64,000 bases of DNA, from the NCBI GenBank assembly GCA_017509715.1, contig JAFWOU010000029.1:239525-303524 (forward strand), read 5' to 3'. Made by a program: the position numbers and the translations under genes. The stretch comes from Paludibacteraceae bacterium. GTDB lineage: Bacteria > Bacteroidota > Bacteroidia > Bacteroidales > Paludibacteraceae. The notes below the pieces were generated by a model, which saw only the letters and a program-made list of their open reading frames with translations, ran no database searches and was not told the origin of the DNA. Below are positions 43,395-52,220 of this stretch, in pieces. The first letter of the stretch is position 1. Each line of letters starts with the position of its first letter.

Positions 43395-43781
43395 TTAGTC
43401 TTCGTTGCGCTGCTCGCAAGACTCGGAGTCCTTGTCAGTGGTGACAACATAACCGTAGGCTGCCGAGCCGTACTCACCTGTTTGGGCCATGCCCCACATC
43501 TCCATCTCCATCAAGGATACCAGATAGAACTCGGTACCCCATACATACCTGGTTTCCTTTTTGGTGGTTTTTGAATCAGAGGTCTTGATCGTGTAGGTAG
43601 CACTTACTTTCCAACACTTCTCCGTGTCGTTGTCATAGTGACGACCATTGACAGTAGATTTCGAATTGTCGATCTTAGGCATGGCATCGCCCTGCTTGTA
43701 CTCACTCGAAGAACCAATACCGCAACCGGTCATGAACACAACTGTCATTGCTACGAGAGCAATCGATAAAAACTTTTTCAT
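43395..43781 (-). CDS. Small lipoprotein of unknown function
   Basis: 128 residues. Signal MKKFLSIALVAMTVVFMTGC with the lipid Cys at residue 20, then a polar domain with CWKVSATYTIKTSDSKTTKK, TEFYLVSLMEMEMWGMAQTG and an acidic end. No family is recognised. The middle reads like a beta-rich domain with exposed Met and aromatic residues. Its promoter (43814-43845) is weak. Convergent to the tRNA, whose terminator separates them. Confidence 0.72.
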   Translation of the reverse strand: MKKFLSIALVAMTVVFMTGCGIGSSSEYKQGDAMPKIDNSKSTVNGRHYDNDTEKCWKVSATYTIKTSDSKTTKKETRYVWGTEFYLVSLMEMEMWGMAQTGEYGSAAYGYVVTTDKDSESCEQRNED

Positions 43782-43813
43782 TGTACAATATATTTAAAAA
43801 TACAAAATCGGGT

Positions 43814-43845
43814 GCAAAGGTAGTCATAATATTTGAAATGGAAAA
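43814..43845 (-). promoter_or_regulatory. Possible promoter for the lipoprotein gene
   Basis: Minus strand TACCTTTGC (43822-43814) is a strong -7 box; no TTG is at the -33 position (TTT instead). Confidence 0.55.
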
Positions 43846-43915
43846 TTGAAAATGTAAAATTTTGTCATTTTTAGCATCCCTTGCTATTTTTTTTTATAAA
43901 AATGTACGCGCGCGC

Positions 43916-43947
43916 TTGCGTATATGAAAAAAAAATTGTATCTTTGC
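43916..43947 (+). promoter_or_regulatory. Bacteroidota promoter for the small membrane protein/OmpH/Wzi set
   Basis: TTG (43916-43918), 20 bp, TATCTTTGC (43939-43947); -33 TTGCGTATATG preceded by GTACGCGCGCGC. Confidence 0.88.
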
Positions 43948-43982
43948 AGCCGAAATGGGCATTGTGCCCCGAATTGAACGGA

Positions 43983-44183
43983 ATGAAAGAGATACTGATA
44001 GTTATCGGAATGGTGATGGCGGCGGTGTTGCTGCTGAGCGTGGGAGTGATCTTGCGCAAGGATCATCGTTTCCGTTCGGAGCATATCTCGGAGAATCGTC
44101 GTATGCGGCAGGCGGGTATCCATTGTGCTACCTCGCAGGACCGCGAGGCCAGACGAAGAAGAAAAATGAAAATAGATAATTAG
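43983..44183 (+). CDS. 66-residue single-span membrane protein
   Basis: From the ATG at 43983: a membrane helix at residues about 3-25 (EILIVIGMVMAAVLLLSVGV), then a basic cytoplasmic tail with RSEHISENRRMRQAGIHCATSQDREARRRR. The AGIHCATSQDREA block resembles a conserved ending I associate with a small Bacteroidota membrane protein family; its role is unknown. The single Cys could bind a cofactor or a partner. Upstream in-frame codons precede the promoter and are excluded. Eight bases separate it from the OmpH-like gene. Confidence 0.7.
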   Translation: MKEILIVIGMVMAAVLLLSVGVILRKDHRFRSEHISENRRMRQAGIHCATSQDREARRRRKMKIDN

Positions 44184-44191
44184 AAAACGAT

Positions 44192-44932
44192 ATGAACAAG
44201 ATTCAAACTATCATCAACGCCGTTTTGGGCGTTGCCGTCATGACGCTGACCGTGCTGGTCGTTGTGCTGTTTAGCAAAGTAGGACAGGGAGGTACTGCCG
44301 AGGCATATGAGTATGACTACGAGTATACTCCTTTCGACACCACGACGCTTGCTGTGCTGGATACTACGATCTACGACAACGATTCGCTCTTGGATGCCGA
44401 GGAACCCGAGCCGGACAAGGTGCGCAAGCCTAAGTTGCCGATAGCCTATGTCAATATGGACCGCCTGAATACGGAGTACCGCTTTGTACTGGATGCCAAT
44501 TCACGACTGAATGCGATGGCTGAGAAGTCGCGCAAGCAACTGGTGGATCGCTACAACAGCCTGGCTTCGCAATTGCAGGCACAAGAGCAAGACCTAATCA
44601 AGCGTGCGCAATCCGGACAGATCGAGTCGGAGGCTGAGTTTAACCGTCAGCGTGCTGAATTGGAAAAGAAGCTCCAGAAGGCCCAGCAGGAACTGGCTAC
44701 CATGGAGGAGAAACTGGCTCGCGAGAATGAGGCGGAGCTGAAGAAACAGTCGAAGATCCTCAACAAACGTGTCAACGACTTCCTGAAGGTGTATAACGCC
44801 GACGGCCGCTATGAGATGATATTCTGCAACTTGGGTGAGATCAAGGATAATATCCTCTATGCCGCTACCCCTGCTTATGACATTACCGATGAAGTGGTTC
44901 GCGGACTGAATGCACAGTATGGCAAGAAGTAA
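44192..44932 (+). CDS. OmpH/Skp-family periplasmic chaperone-like protein
   Basis: 246 residues. An N-terminal hydrophobic segment (VLGVAVMTLTVLVVVLFSKV) acts as uncleaved anchor or signal, followed by an acidic linker and the OmpH fold: LPIAYVNMDRLNTEYRFVLD, a long coiled coil at about residues 105-195 (RQRAELEKKLQKAQQELATM), and NDFLKVYNADGRYEMIFCNL. Skp-type proteins hold unfolded outer-membrane proteins in the periplasm. It is followed by a barrel gene that overlaps its end by 14 bp, a plausible client. Confidence 0.86.
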   Translation: MNKIQTIINAVLGVAVMTLTVLVVVLFSKVGQGGTAEAYEYDYEYTPFDTTTLAVLDTTIYDNDSLLDAEEPEPDKVRKPKLPIAYVNMDRLNTEYRFVLDANSRLNAMAEKSRKQLVDRYNSLASQLQAQEQDLIKRAQSGQIESEAEFNRQRAELEKKLQKAQQELATMEEKLARENEAELKKQSKILNKRVNDFLKVYNADGRYEMIFCNLGEIKDNILYAATPAYDITDEVVRGLNAQYGKK

Positions 44933-46805
44933 GAGCGTCATAGTAATCCTTTGTTTGTTCACCTCTGTTCTGTGTCCGATGAGGGCGCAGAACATACCCG
45001 TCTCGCTGGAATACACCGAGATATACGACTTTCTGGAGGAACTGACCACCGATGGCGTCATTCAGACCAATGCGGCCATCAAGCCTTATACCCGTTCGTA
45101 TATCGCGGTTCGGCTGCATGAGGCGCAGCTACGTGACTCTTTGCTCACGCGTCGTCAACGTGAGGACTTGGACTTCTATCTGCAGGACTATGCACTGGAA
45201 CTGGACACCCTGCCGGACTACAAGTTGTACGGCCATGAGAATGTGTGCCAATGGCGCTCCAATAATCCGCGTACTGATTCCTTGAAGCGGGCATCGTATA
45301 AGTGCGATTTCAACCTGTCGCTGGTGGATCCGTCGTTGCATCTCAAGACCAAGGATAATCTATTCAAGATGCGTGTGCGTCCTATTCTGGGAATGGACCT
45401 GTATGCGCAGAAGAAAGGTATGATCACCAAGCGCTGGTACGGCGCTGAGATACAGATGGACATCGCGCATCACCTCAGTATTTGGGGCTCAATACGTGAC
45501 AACTCATGGAAAGGAACCGGTGGCTACCTAAAGACCCAGTATTTTCCTACGGTGTATGACCAGATAGATGGTGCTCGTCTGACCAAACCCGGCTACCTAA
45601 ACGACCTGCCGGGTGTGCAGTATAAAGAGTCTAACTACGGTGGCGATTTCTCCGATTCGCGTGGTGGCGTGAGTCTGTACGCATGGTGGGGATCGATCGG
45701 TGTGCAACGTGATCGTATCCAGTGGGGCGACGCGCAACATTGTTCCAATATCCTGAGCGGTCATAACCCGGCCGTACCGATGCTGACCTTGCAACTGACG
45801 CCTTGTAAATGGTTCCAGTTCGACTATTTCCACGCTTGGCTGGTAAGCAATGTACTGGATTCTACCAGTTATTATACAGAAACGTACGAGGAGGGTAAAA
45901 CCAAACTCAACTATCGCCCGGCTAATAAGTTCATGGCGGCGAATATGTTTACGTTCATGCCCTGCAAGTACGTGCAGTTCTCGTTCGGTAACTCCATTGT
46001 TTATGGCGAGCGCAACATTCAGGCAGCTTATTTCATTCCGATTGCGTTCTTTAAGTCGCTCGACCACCTGCTGACCAAGGGTGTGAACTCGGAGAATCAG
46101 AACTCCCAGGCCTTTGCCTCGATTACCGTGCGGCCTACCGACCATCTGCGGCTGTATGGTTCGTTCTTCCTGGATGAGTTTAAGTTGGCGCGCCTGAAGA
46201 AATCCGAACCGCAGAACAACCCCGTTTCCTACCTGGTGGGCTTCAACTGGAGCGGATGGCCGATACGCGGACTGAGTCTACGAGGCGAGTTCATGCGCTC
46301 GTATATCGCCTGCTACACTCATTCTATCAACGTATTGCAATATACATCCAACAGTTATAATATGGGCCACTATATGGGTGACAACAGCCAGTCGATCTAC
46401 GTAGGGTTGAGTTATCGACCGGTGCGTGGTTTGCGGCTCTCGCTCGACTATCTGTGCAACACCAAGTACAATACCTACGACTACGTACGGCATAATATCG
46501 GTAAGATCATATCCCAGAAACCTTTCGCGGAACGCACATGGCAGAATGATGAGGTGCGCTTCAAGGCGGTGTATGAGATCTTCCAAAACTGCTATGCCCA
46601 TGTGGACCTGACGTATAATCATGCTCGCGCCTTTGCTCCTACGTCCACACGCGTAGAGGGGGAAGACCGAGGATGGAATGCCGACGGTACCAGCCAGGAA
46701 CTGAGCGGTACGGCGCTGAGCGACTATTACTTGGATAAATTCTCGCCGCGCTACTTCCAGGGTAAGAACCTGACAGTTTGTTGCGGATTGAGCTTTGGAT
46801 TCTAA
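44919..46805 (+). CDS. Wzi-like capsule assembly outer-membrane protein
   Basis: 628 residues from the ATG at 44919 (an ATG at 44910 is in frame too); overlaps the ompH-like gene. Signal peptide up to about residue 24 (VIVILCLFTSVLCPMRAQ), then a helical segment (VSLEYTEIYDFLEEL) and a large beta barrel rich in Tyr and Trp with VQRDRIQWGDAQHCSNILSG and ITVRPTDHLRLYGSFFLDEF. It ends in an aromatic strand, CCGLSFGF, with terminal Phe as barrels do. This is the Wzi family pattern of Bacteroidota. Wzi anchors capsule at the surface; the polysaccharide locus is 10 kb away. Confidence 0.8.
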   Translation: MARSKSVIVILCLFTSVLCPMRAQNIPVSLEYTEIYDFLEELTTDGVIQTNAAIKPYTRSYIAVRLHEAQLRDSLLTRRQREDLDFYLQDYALELDTLPDYKLYGHENVCQWRSNNPRTDSLKRASYKCDFNLSLVDPSLHLKTKDNLFKMRVRPILGMDLYAQKKGMITKRWYGAEIQMDIAHHLSIWGSIRDNSWKGTGGYLKTQYFPTVYDQIDGARLTKPGYLNDLPGVQYKESNYGGDFSDSRGGVSLYAWWGSIGVQRDRIQWGDAQHCSNILSGHNPAVPMLTLQLTPCKWFQFDYFHAWLVSNVLDSTSYYTETYEEGKTKLNYRPANKFMAANMFTFMPCKYVQFSFGNSIVYGERNIQAAYFIPIAFFKSLDHLLTKGVNSENQNSQAFASITVRPTDHLRLYGSFFLDEFKLARLKKSEPQNNPVSYLVGFNWSGWPIRGLSLRGEFMRSYIACYTHSINVLQYTSNSYNMGHYMGDNSQSIYVGLSYRPVRGLRLSLDYLCNTKYNTYDYVRHNIGKIISQKPFAERTWQNDEVRFKAVYEIFQNCYAHVDLTYNHARAFAPTSTRVEGEDRGWNADGTSQELSGTALSDYYLDKFSPRYFQGKNLTVCCGLSFGF

Positions 46806-46871
46806 CCGGAATGGCTTCGGTCTCGAAAAAGACAAATCAAAAATAACAAATCATTACAAAAACACAATATC

Positions 46872-48488
46872 ATGAAACACTTACTTTTAGGCGATGAGGC
46901 GATAGCTCAAGGAGCTATTGACGCCGGACTGAGCGGAGTGTATGCTTATCCCGGTACGCCTTCTACGGAAATCACCGAGTACATTCAACTTGCTGTCAGT
47001 CGTCATGCGGATGGCAGTCTGCCTATTCATTGTCGTTGGGCCGCCAACGAGAAGACGGCTATGGAAGCCGCGCTGGGTATGTCGTATATGGGCAAACGGG
47101 CGCTGGTATGTATGAAGCACGTCGGCATGAATGTATGTGCTGATGCGTTTATGAATGCCGCTATTACGGGCGTAAACGGTGGTCTGATTGTGCTGGCCGC
47201 CGACGATCCGTCGATGCACTCCAGCCAGAACGAACAAGACTCGCGTTTCTATGCCAAGTTTGCTATGATCCCATGCCTGGAGCCGAGCAATCAACAGGAG
47301 GCTTACGACATGGTACGTTATGGTTTTGAGTTGAGCGAACGACTCAAGACGCCTGTGCTGATGCGTGTGACGACGCGTATGGCGCATAGCCGTGCTGTGG
47401 TAGAGACTATGTCTGAACCTATGCCGCAGAACGCGATGTCTATGCCCGAGAATGTGAATCATTTCATTCTGCTGCCTGCATTTGCTAAGCGCAACTATGC
47501 GGAATTGGTAGCCGCTCAACCTGCATTTGTTAAGGAGAGCGAGACGGCTGGTCATAATACCTATACGCGTGGTGCGCACCCTGAGCGTGCTATCCTCACC
47601 ACGGGTATTGGGTACAACTACCTGATGGAGAACTATCAGGAGGAGATGGGATGCTCGATACTTCGTATCACTCAGTATCCGTTGCCGGTGGCTCTGATTG
47701 ATCAGATGGTGAAGGATGGAGCGCGTGAGATACTGGTAGTCGAAGAGGGACAGCCCGTAGTAGAAGAACTTATTCGCGGCATGGTGCCGTCTGACATACA
47801 GATCAAGGGTCGACTGACGGGCGATCTGCCGCGTATGGGTGAGTTGTCACCCGATTGCGTACGCGTAGCTATCGGTCTGAAGCCGCTGCCCAAGCACGAC
47901 TCGGAGAAACTCGTGGTAGGCCGTCCGCCGGCACTCTGCCAGGGATGCGGTCACCGCGATATGTATGCCGCCCTCAACGAGGTGGCACGCGAGTATCCGT
48001 CGCCCCGTATATTTGGCGATATAGGTTGTTATACCCTGGGTGCCCTCTCGCCCTTCCATGCGATACATGCCTGCGTAGAGATGGGTGCTTCGGTTACGAT
48101 GGCCAAGGGAGCCGCTGATGCAGGACAGCATCCTGCGATAGCTGTTATTGGTGATAGTACGTTTACCCACTCAGGCATGACCGGTCTGCTGGACTGCGTC
48201 AATGCCAATGCCAATGTGGTGGTGTTGATTTCTGACAATTTGACGACCGGTATGACCGGCGGTCAGGACTCGGCCGGTACGGGACGACTGGAGCAGATAT
48301 GTACTGGGCTGGGCGTAGCGGCAGAGCACGTACGCGTGGTAGTACCGCTGCCTAAGAATATGGAGGAAATCAAGAACGTGCTGCGCGAGGAGATCGATTA
48401 TCCGGGTACGTCGGTTGTGATTGCTCGTCGCGAGTGTATCCAGACCTTGAAACGTCATCTGAAAGCCGCTAAGAAAGCAGCAAAGTAA
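46872..48488 (+). CDS. iorA: Indolepyruvate:ferredoxin oxidoreductase alpha subunit, ferredoxin domain absent
   Basis: 538 residues. Oxidatively decarboxylates arylpyruvates to aryl-acyl-CoA with thiamine diphosphate. N-terminal pyrimidine-binding domain LLGDEAIAQGAIDAGLSGVY, YPGTPSTEITEYIQ, then PALCQGCGHRDMYAALNEV, FGDIGCYTLGALSPFH and the ThDP motif VIGDSTFTHSGMTGLLDCVN. Archaeal alpha subunits end in an 8Fe ferredoxin domain; this protein stops at VVIARRECIQTLKRHLKAAK, where that domain would begin. A separate electron acceptor must dock directly. First gene of a four-gene operon; 21 bp before iorB. Confidence 0.93.
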   Translation: MKHLLLGDEAIAQGAIDAGLSGVYAYPGTPSTEITEYIQLAVSRHADGSLPIHCRWAANEKTAMEAALGMSYMGKRALVCMKHVGMNVCADAFMNAAITGVNGGLIVLAADDPSMHSSQNEQDSRFYAKFAMIPCLEPSNQQEAYDMVRYGFELSERLKTPVLMRVTTRMAHSRAVVETMSEPMPQNAMSMPENVNHFILLPAFAKRNYAELVAAQPAFVKESETAGHNTYTRGAHPERAILTTGIGYNYLMENYQEEMGCSILRITQYPLPVALIDQMVKDGAREILVVEEGQPVVEELIRGMVPSDIQIKGRLTGDLPRMGELSPDCVRVAIGLKPLPKHDSEKLVVGRPPALCQGCGHRDMYAALNEVAREYPSPRIFGDIGCYTLGALSPFHAIHACVEMGASVTMAKGAADAGQHPAIAVIGDSTFTHSGMTGLLDCVNANANVVVLISDNLTTGMTGGQDSAGTGRLEQICTGLGVAAEHVRVVVPLPKNMEEIKNVLREEIDYPGTSVVIARRECIQTLKRHLKAAKKAAK

Positions 48489-48509
48489 AACCCGAAAAAC
48501 TGAAAGGCA

Positions 48510-49094
48510 ATGAAAAAAGATATCATTTTGGCGGGTGTAGGAGGACAAGGTATCCTCTCCATCGCCACCGTTATTGGTGAAGCTGCCCTGCAAGAGGGTT
48601 TGTATCTCAAGCAAGCAGAAGTACACGGTATGTCGCAGCGTGGCGGCGATGTGCAGTCTAACCTGCGTTTGTCGTCGGAGCCTATTATGAGCGACTTGAT
48701 TCCGATGGGCGGTGCCGATCTGATCATTTCGCTCGAACCCATGGAAGCTTTGCGCTATGTGCAGTATTTGAAGCCGGACGGTTGGATCGTAACCAGTTGT
48801 GTGCCGTTCCTCAATATCCCGAATTATCCGGAACTGGAGGAGGTGCTGGCACGCGTTAAGGAGCATAAGAACCATGTGCTGCTGGATGTGGAAGCCCTGG
48901 CTAAGGAAGCCGGTGCTCCCGCTCAGGCAGCGAATATGGTGCTGCTGGGTGCTGCTATCCCCATGCTGGGTATCGACCATGACAAGATGCTGGCCGGCGT
49001 AGCACGAATCTTTGCGCGCAAAGGTGAACAAGTAGTGAATAGTAATTTAGCAGCCGTAGAGGCGGGTTACAACTATGCAATTTCCGTTAGATAA
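48510..49094 (+). CDS. iorB: Indolepyruvate:ferredoxin oxidoreductase beta subunit
   Basis: 194 residues. The gamma-domain signature DIILAGVGGQGILSIATVIG and VHGMSQRGGDVQSNLRLS are characteristic, and NMVLLGAAIPMLGI follows. It pairs with IorA to bind CoA and complete the active site. No cysteine cluster is present here either. Its last 20 bases overlap the aminotransferase start. Confidence 0.93.
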   Translation: MKKDIILAGVGGQGILSIATVIGEAALQEGLYLKQAEVHGMSQRGGDVQSNLRLSSEPIMSDLIPMGGADLIISLEPMEALRYVQYLKPDGWIVTSCVPFLNIPNYPELEEVLARVKEHKNHVLLDVEALAKEAGAPAQAANMVLLGAAIPMLGIDHDKMLAGVARIFARKGEQVVNSNLAAVEAGYNYAISVR

Positions 49095-50424
49095 ACATAT
49101 CGTCGATTCTATCTGCCGTCAGTTTGGTCTGCGCAACTTCCACGAACTGGGTAATGCCAGTATTCGCCAATTGGTGGGCGTGGTGAAGAATATTGAGCAG
49201 GCTACGGGCGTAGAATATGTCAATATGGCTATAGGCGAACCCGGACTTCCTGCCGAAAAGATCGGTATCGAAGCCGAGCACCAAGCCCTGCTGAACGGTT
49301 GCGCGTCGCATTATCCGAACATCATCGGTATCCCGGAGGTGAAGAAGTGGGGTAGTGAGTTCGTGCGTGCCTTTATCAATATCCAGCGTCCGCCGGAGTG
49401 CATCTTGCCTACGGTAGGTTCGATGCAAGCGGCGTTTGCGCTGAATATGATGCTTATCCAGTTGCAACCGGAGAAAGATACGATTCTCTTCCTGGATCCG
49501 TGTTTCCCGGTGCAGAAGATGCAATGTAACGTGATCGGCAGCAAGATCGATGCCTTTGATATCGCCGATTTCCGTGGACCCAAGTTGCGTGACGAACTGG
49601 AGAAGCACCTGAAGACGGGTCGCATAGCCGGTATATTGTACAGCAGTCCGAACAATCCCAGCTGGATGTGTCTCACGGACGATGAGTTGCGTACGATAGG
49701 CGAACTGGCTACGCAGTATGATGCTATCGTGCTGGAGGATTTGGCTTACTTCAATATGGACTTCCGCGATCCGGATCGTGGTCATCCGTATGCAGCACCG
49801 TACCAGCCTTCGGTGGGTCATTATACGCACAATAGCATCCAGTTGATTTCCTGCTCCAAGATGTTCAGCTATGCGGGGCAGCGTGCCGCCTTTGTGGCAA
49901 TAGATCCTGTACTGGCAAAGCGTGTATATCCTGCGCTGGGCGAACGTCTGCATAACAGCGGTGAGTTGCTCCAGAGTTTTGCGTATGTATTCCTGTATGC
50001 GCTTTCGAGCGGTGTATGCCACTCGGTACAATATGCGATGGCAGCTATGCTGCAGGCAGCGTGCGAAGGCAAACTGCGCTTTGTGGACAACACGCGCGAG
50101 TACGCGCGTCGTGCGCGTAAAATTAAGGAGATAATGCAGCGCAACGGTTTCCATATCGTCTATGACCGTGATGCAAATGGTCAGGAGGTAGGCGACGGCT
50201 TCTTCTTCACGTTCGGCTATCGCGACTGGAGTGGTCAGAAACTGGTGAACAAACTGATCTACTATGGCGTTTCGGCCATTGCGCTGGAGAGTACGGGTGC
50301 GCGTCGTGAAGGTATGCGCGGCTGTGCATCCACTATCCGTGAGGACCAGTATGAGCAACTGGATGAGCGTCTGCGTAAGTTTAACGAAGATTTTAGTAGG
50401 TATGACCCAAGTGAAGTATGTTAG
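49075..50424 (+). CDS. Class I/II aminotransferase of the IOR operon
   Basis: 449 residues, fold-type I PLP enzyme. VEYVNMAIGEPGLPAEKIGI, ILYSSPNNPSWMCLTDDELR, AIVLEDLAYFNMDF, and Schiff-base Lys in QLISCSKMFSYAGQRAAFVA. Its start is inside iorB and its end overlaps the CoA-transferase, so all are tightly co-translated. By context it makes arylpyruvates (from Trp, Phe or Tyr) for IorAB; substrate is inference. It has extra N-terminal sequence (QFPLDKHIVDSICRQFGLRN) compared with the common aspartate-type enzymes. Confidence 0.85.
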   Translation: MQFPLDKHIVDSICRQFGLRNFHELGNASIRQLVGVVKNIEQATGVEYVNMAIGEPGLPAEKIGIEAEHQALLNGCASHYPNIIGIPEVKKWGSEFVRAFINIQRPPECILPTVGSMQAAFALNMMLIQLQPEKDTILFLDPCFPVQKMQCNVIGSKIDAFDIADFRGPKLRDELEKHLKTGRIAGILYSSPNNPSWMCLTDDELRTIGELATQYDAIVLEDLAYFNMDFRDPDRGHPYAAPYQPSVGHYTHNSIQLISCSKMFSYAGQRAAFVAIDPVLAKRVYPALGERLHNSGELLQSFAYVFLYALSSGVCHSVQYAMAAMLQAACEGKLRFVDNTREYARRARKIKEIMQRNGFHIVYDRDANGQEVGDGFFFTFGYRDWSGQKLVNKLIYYGVSAIALESTGARREGMRGCASTIREDQYEQLDERLRKFNEDFSRYDPSEVC

Positions 50425-51703
50425 TCCCGCCGAGGCGGTGAAGCACGTTATGTCGGGCGATACGATCGTGGTGCAAGGTAGTACGAGTATCCCGACCGTC
50501 CTATTGAATGCATTGACCGAACGTGCATCGGAGCTACGCGACGTGAAGTTGATCTCCGGTTTTGGTATTCATCCCGAGGACGCGCCTTATGCCAAACGCG
50601 AATTGATCGATTCGTTCCGTGCGCTTTCTATCTTTGTGCCGAACACGCTGCGTCATGCGATGCGCGAGGGCGTAGCAGATACTATTCCGGCCTTCCTGGG
50701 CGAGGTGCCGTTCCTGTTCCGTAGCGGACAGATACCGGTGGATGTGACATTCCTGAACGTAAGCGAACCCGATGAAGAGGGTTACTGCTCGTATGGTATA
50801 TCGGCGGATATCGCGTTCTCGGGCGCCGAGTGCTCCAAGGTGATCATCGCCCAGGTAAATAAGTACATGCCGCACCTGTATGGTGATCCGGTCATCCACG
50901 TGAGCAAACTGACGGCCATGTGTCGCGGCGATGTGCCCCTGGTGGAGGTGCCGACGCCTGTGCCGAACGATATAGAGACGCGTATTGGTAATAACGTGGC
51001 TTCGCAGATACCGGACGGTGCTACCTTGCAGATTGGTGTGGGCGGTATACCGAATGCTGTCATCAACGCGTTAAGGAATCATAAGCATCTGGGTTTGCAT
51101 ACGGAGGCTATTACGGATGGCGTACTGCCCCTGATAGAGAGTGGGGTGATTGACAATAGTCTGAAGAAAGTGCTGCCCGGTAAGTCGGTAGGTAGTCTGG
51201 TGCTGGGTTCGAAACATCTGTACGAATATGTGGATCGTAATCCGGACTTTGTTATTCGCGACGTAGCATGGACCAACGACCCGCAGATCATCCGTCAGAA
51301 CCCCCGTGCGATGGCTATCAATTCGGCTGTAGAGGTGGACTTGACGGGTCAGATATGTGCAGATTCTATCGGCGAGACGATCATCTCGGGTGTAGGCGGT
51401 CAGCACGACTTTATGTACGGCGCAGCCTTGTCGGAAGGCGGTAAGTGCTTTATTGCGCTGCCGAGTATGACCAACAAGGGTAAGTCGAAGATCGTAGCCC
51501 GTCTGGCACCGGGTGCCGGCGTAGTCACTACGCGTTTCCAGACCCAGTATATCGCAACGGAGCATGGTATCGTCTATTTGCGCAACCTGCCACTGGCCGA
51601 TCGTGCGAAAGCACTTATCAGTATCGCCGATCCTTCTGTGAGAGAAGAACTGGAACGTGCGGCAGTAGAACGATTCGGTATCGGATACCTGCGGTTGAAA
51701 TAG
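50402..51703 (+). CDS. Acetyl-CoA hydrolase/CoA-transferase family protein
   Basis: 433 residues from the ATG at 50402, overlapping the aminotransferase end by 23 bp. Motifs of the 4-hydroxybutyrate/butyrate CoA-transferase group: GDTIVVQGSTSIPTVLLNAL, VSEPDEEGYCSYGISADI, IPDGATLQIGVGGIPNAVI, LGLHTEAITDGVLPLIESG (Glu of HTE is the covalent CoA residue), GGQHDFMYGAALSEGG and TRFQTQYIATEHGIVYLRNL. In this operon it would transfer CoA from the aryl-acyl-CoA formed by IorAB to acetate, conserving energy as acetyl-CoA. Confidence 0.9.
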   Translation: MTQVKYVSPAEAVKHVMSGDTIVVQGSTSIPTVLLNALTERASELRDVKLISGFGIHPEDAPYAKRELIDSFRALSIFVPNTLRHAMREGVADTIPAFLGEVPFLFRSGQIPVDVTFLNVSEPDEEGYCSYGISADIAFSGAECSKVIIAQVNKYMPHLYGDPVIHVSKLTAMCRGDVPLVEVPTPVPNDIETRIGNNVASQIPDGATLQIGVGGIPNAVINALRNHKHLGLHTEAITDGVLPLIESGVIDNSLKKVLPGKSVGSLVLGSKHLYEYVDRNPDFVIRDVAWTNDPQIIRQNPRAMAINSAVEVDLTGQICADSIGETIISGVGGQHDFMYGAALSEGGKCFIALPSMTNKGKSKIVARLAPGAGVVTTRFQTQYIATEHGIVYLRNLPLADRAKALISIADPSVREELERAAVERFGIGYLRLK

Positions 51704-51759
51704 GCTATCAGCCATCAGCCGTCGGCCATCAGAATGCTGAATACTGAAGGCTGAATGCC
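51704..51759. repeat. 7-bp tandem array (8 units)
   Basis: GCTATCA, GCCATCA, GCCGTCG, GCCATCA, GAATGCT, GAATACT, GAAGGCT, GAATGCC. It begins at the base after the stop codon. TCAGCC words in the first half are complementary to GGCTGA words in the second. Confidence 0.88.
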
Positions 51760-51762
51760 CAG

Positions 51763-51803
51763 AAAAAAATAGCATCCTCGGAAAATTGAGGATGCTATTT
51801 TTT
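51763..51803. terminator. Bidirectional terminator
   Basis: AGCATCCTC (51771-51779) pairs with GAGGATGCT (51788-51796), loop 8 nt, A-run on the left and T-run on the right; serves the CoA-transferase and the convergent lipoprotein gene. Confidence 0.93.
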
Positions 51804-51821
51804 ATGTAAGTATGTGATGGC

Positions 51822-52220
51822 TTATTTGGTGCCGTCTACATACCATTTGCCATTCTCCTTGATGGTCTTGTCGCTCTGTTGCTTCTCAGAGCCGTTGCCA
51901 TAGTGCAGCACATAGTTAACTACTGCGTGCTCGCCGTCCTCAGCCATCTCTACCTCACCGATCTCGAAGGATGCGATACCCTGGTAGTGGTTGTTGACCA
52001 TACCCAGCTTGTCGTTGAAGGTAGCTACTACCTGGTCGTGCTCCTCTTGGGTCATCTCGCCATTGAAGTGCATGTAGGTGATAGCTTTCTCTACGTCGTT
52101 GTTCTGCAGGGCTTCCAGATAAGCGCTTACTACTGCCTCAGGGCTTTTCTGTGCGGAGTTACAAGCCGTAAATCCAAACAGGACGAGTGCAAAACTCAGA
52201 ATTCCAAGTACTTTTTTCAT
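51822..52220 (-). CDS. DUF4878-type small lipoprotein
   Basis: 132 residues. Signal MKKVLGILSFALVLFGFTAC with lipid Cys20, then SPEAVVSAYLEALQNNDVEK, a helix-helix start seen in NTF2-like/DUF4878 proteins, and a beta sheet ending ENGKWYVDGTK. The NTF2-like fold may bind a small molecule or peptide; function unknown. It starts at the end of the YiiX-like gene (4-bp overlap) and is terminated by the bidirectional hairpin. Confidence 0.78.
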   Translation of the reverse strand: MKKVLGILSFALVLFGFTACNSAQKSPEAVVSAYLEALQNNDVEKAITYMHFNGEMTQEEHDQVVATFNDKLGMVNNHYQGIASFEIGEVEMAEDGEHAVVNYVLHYGNGSEKQQSDKTIKENGKWYVDGTK

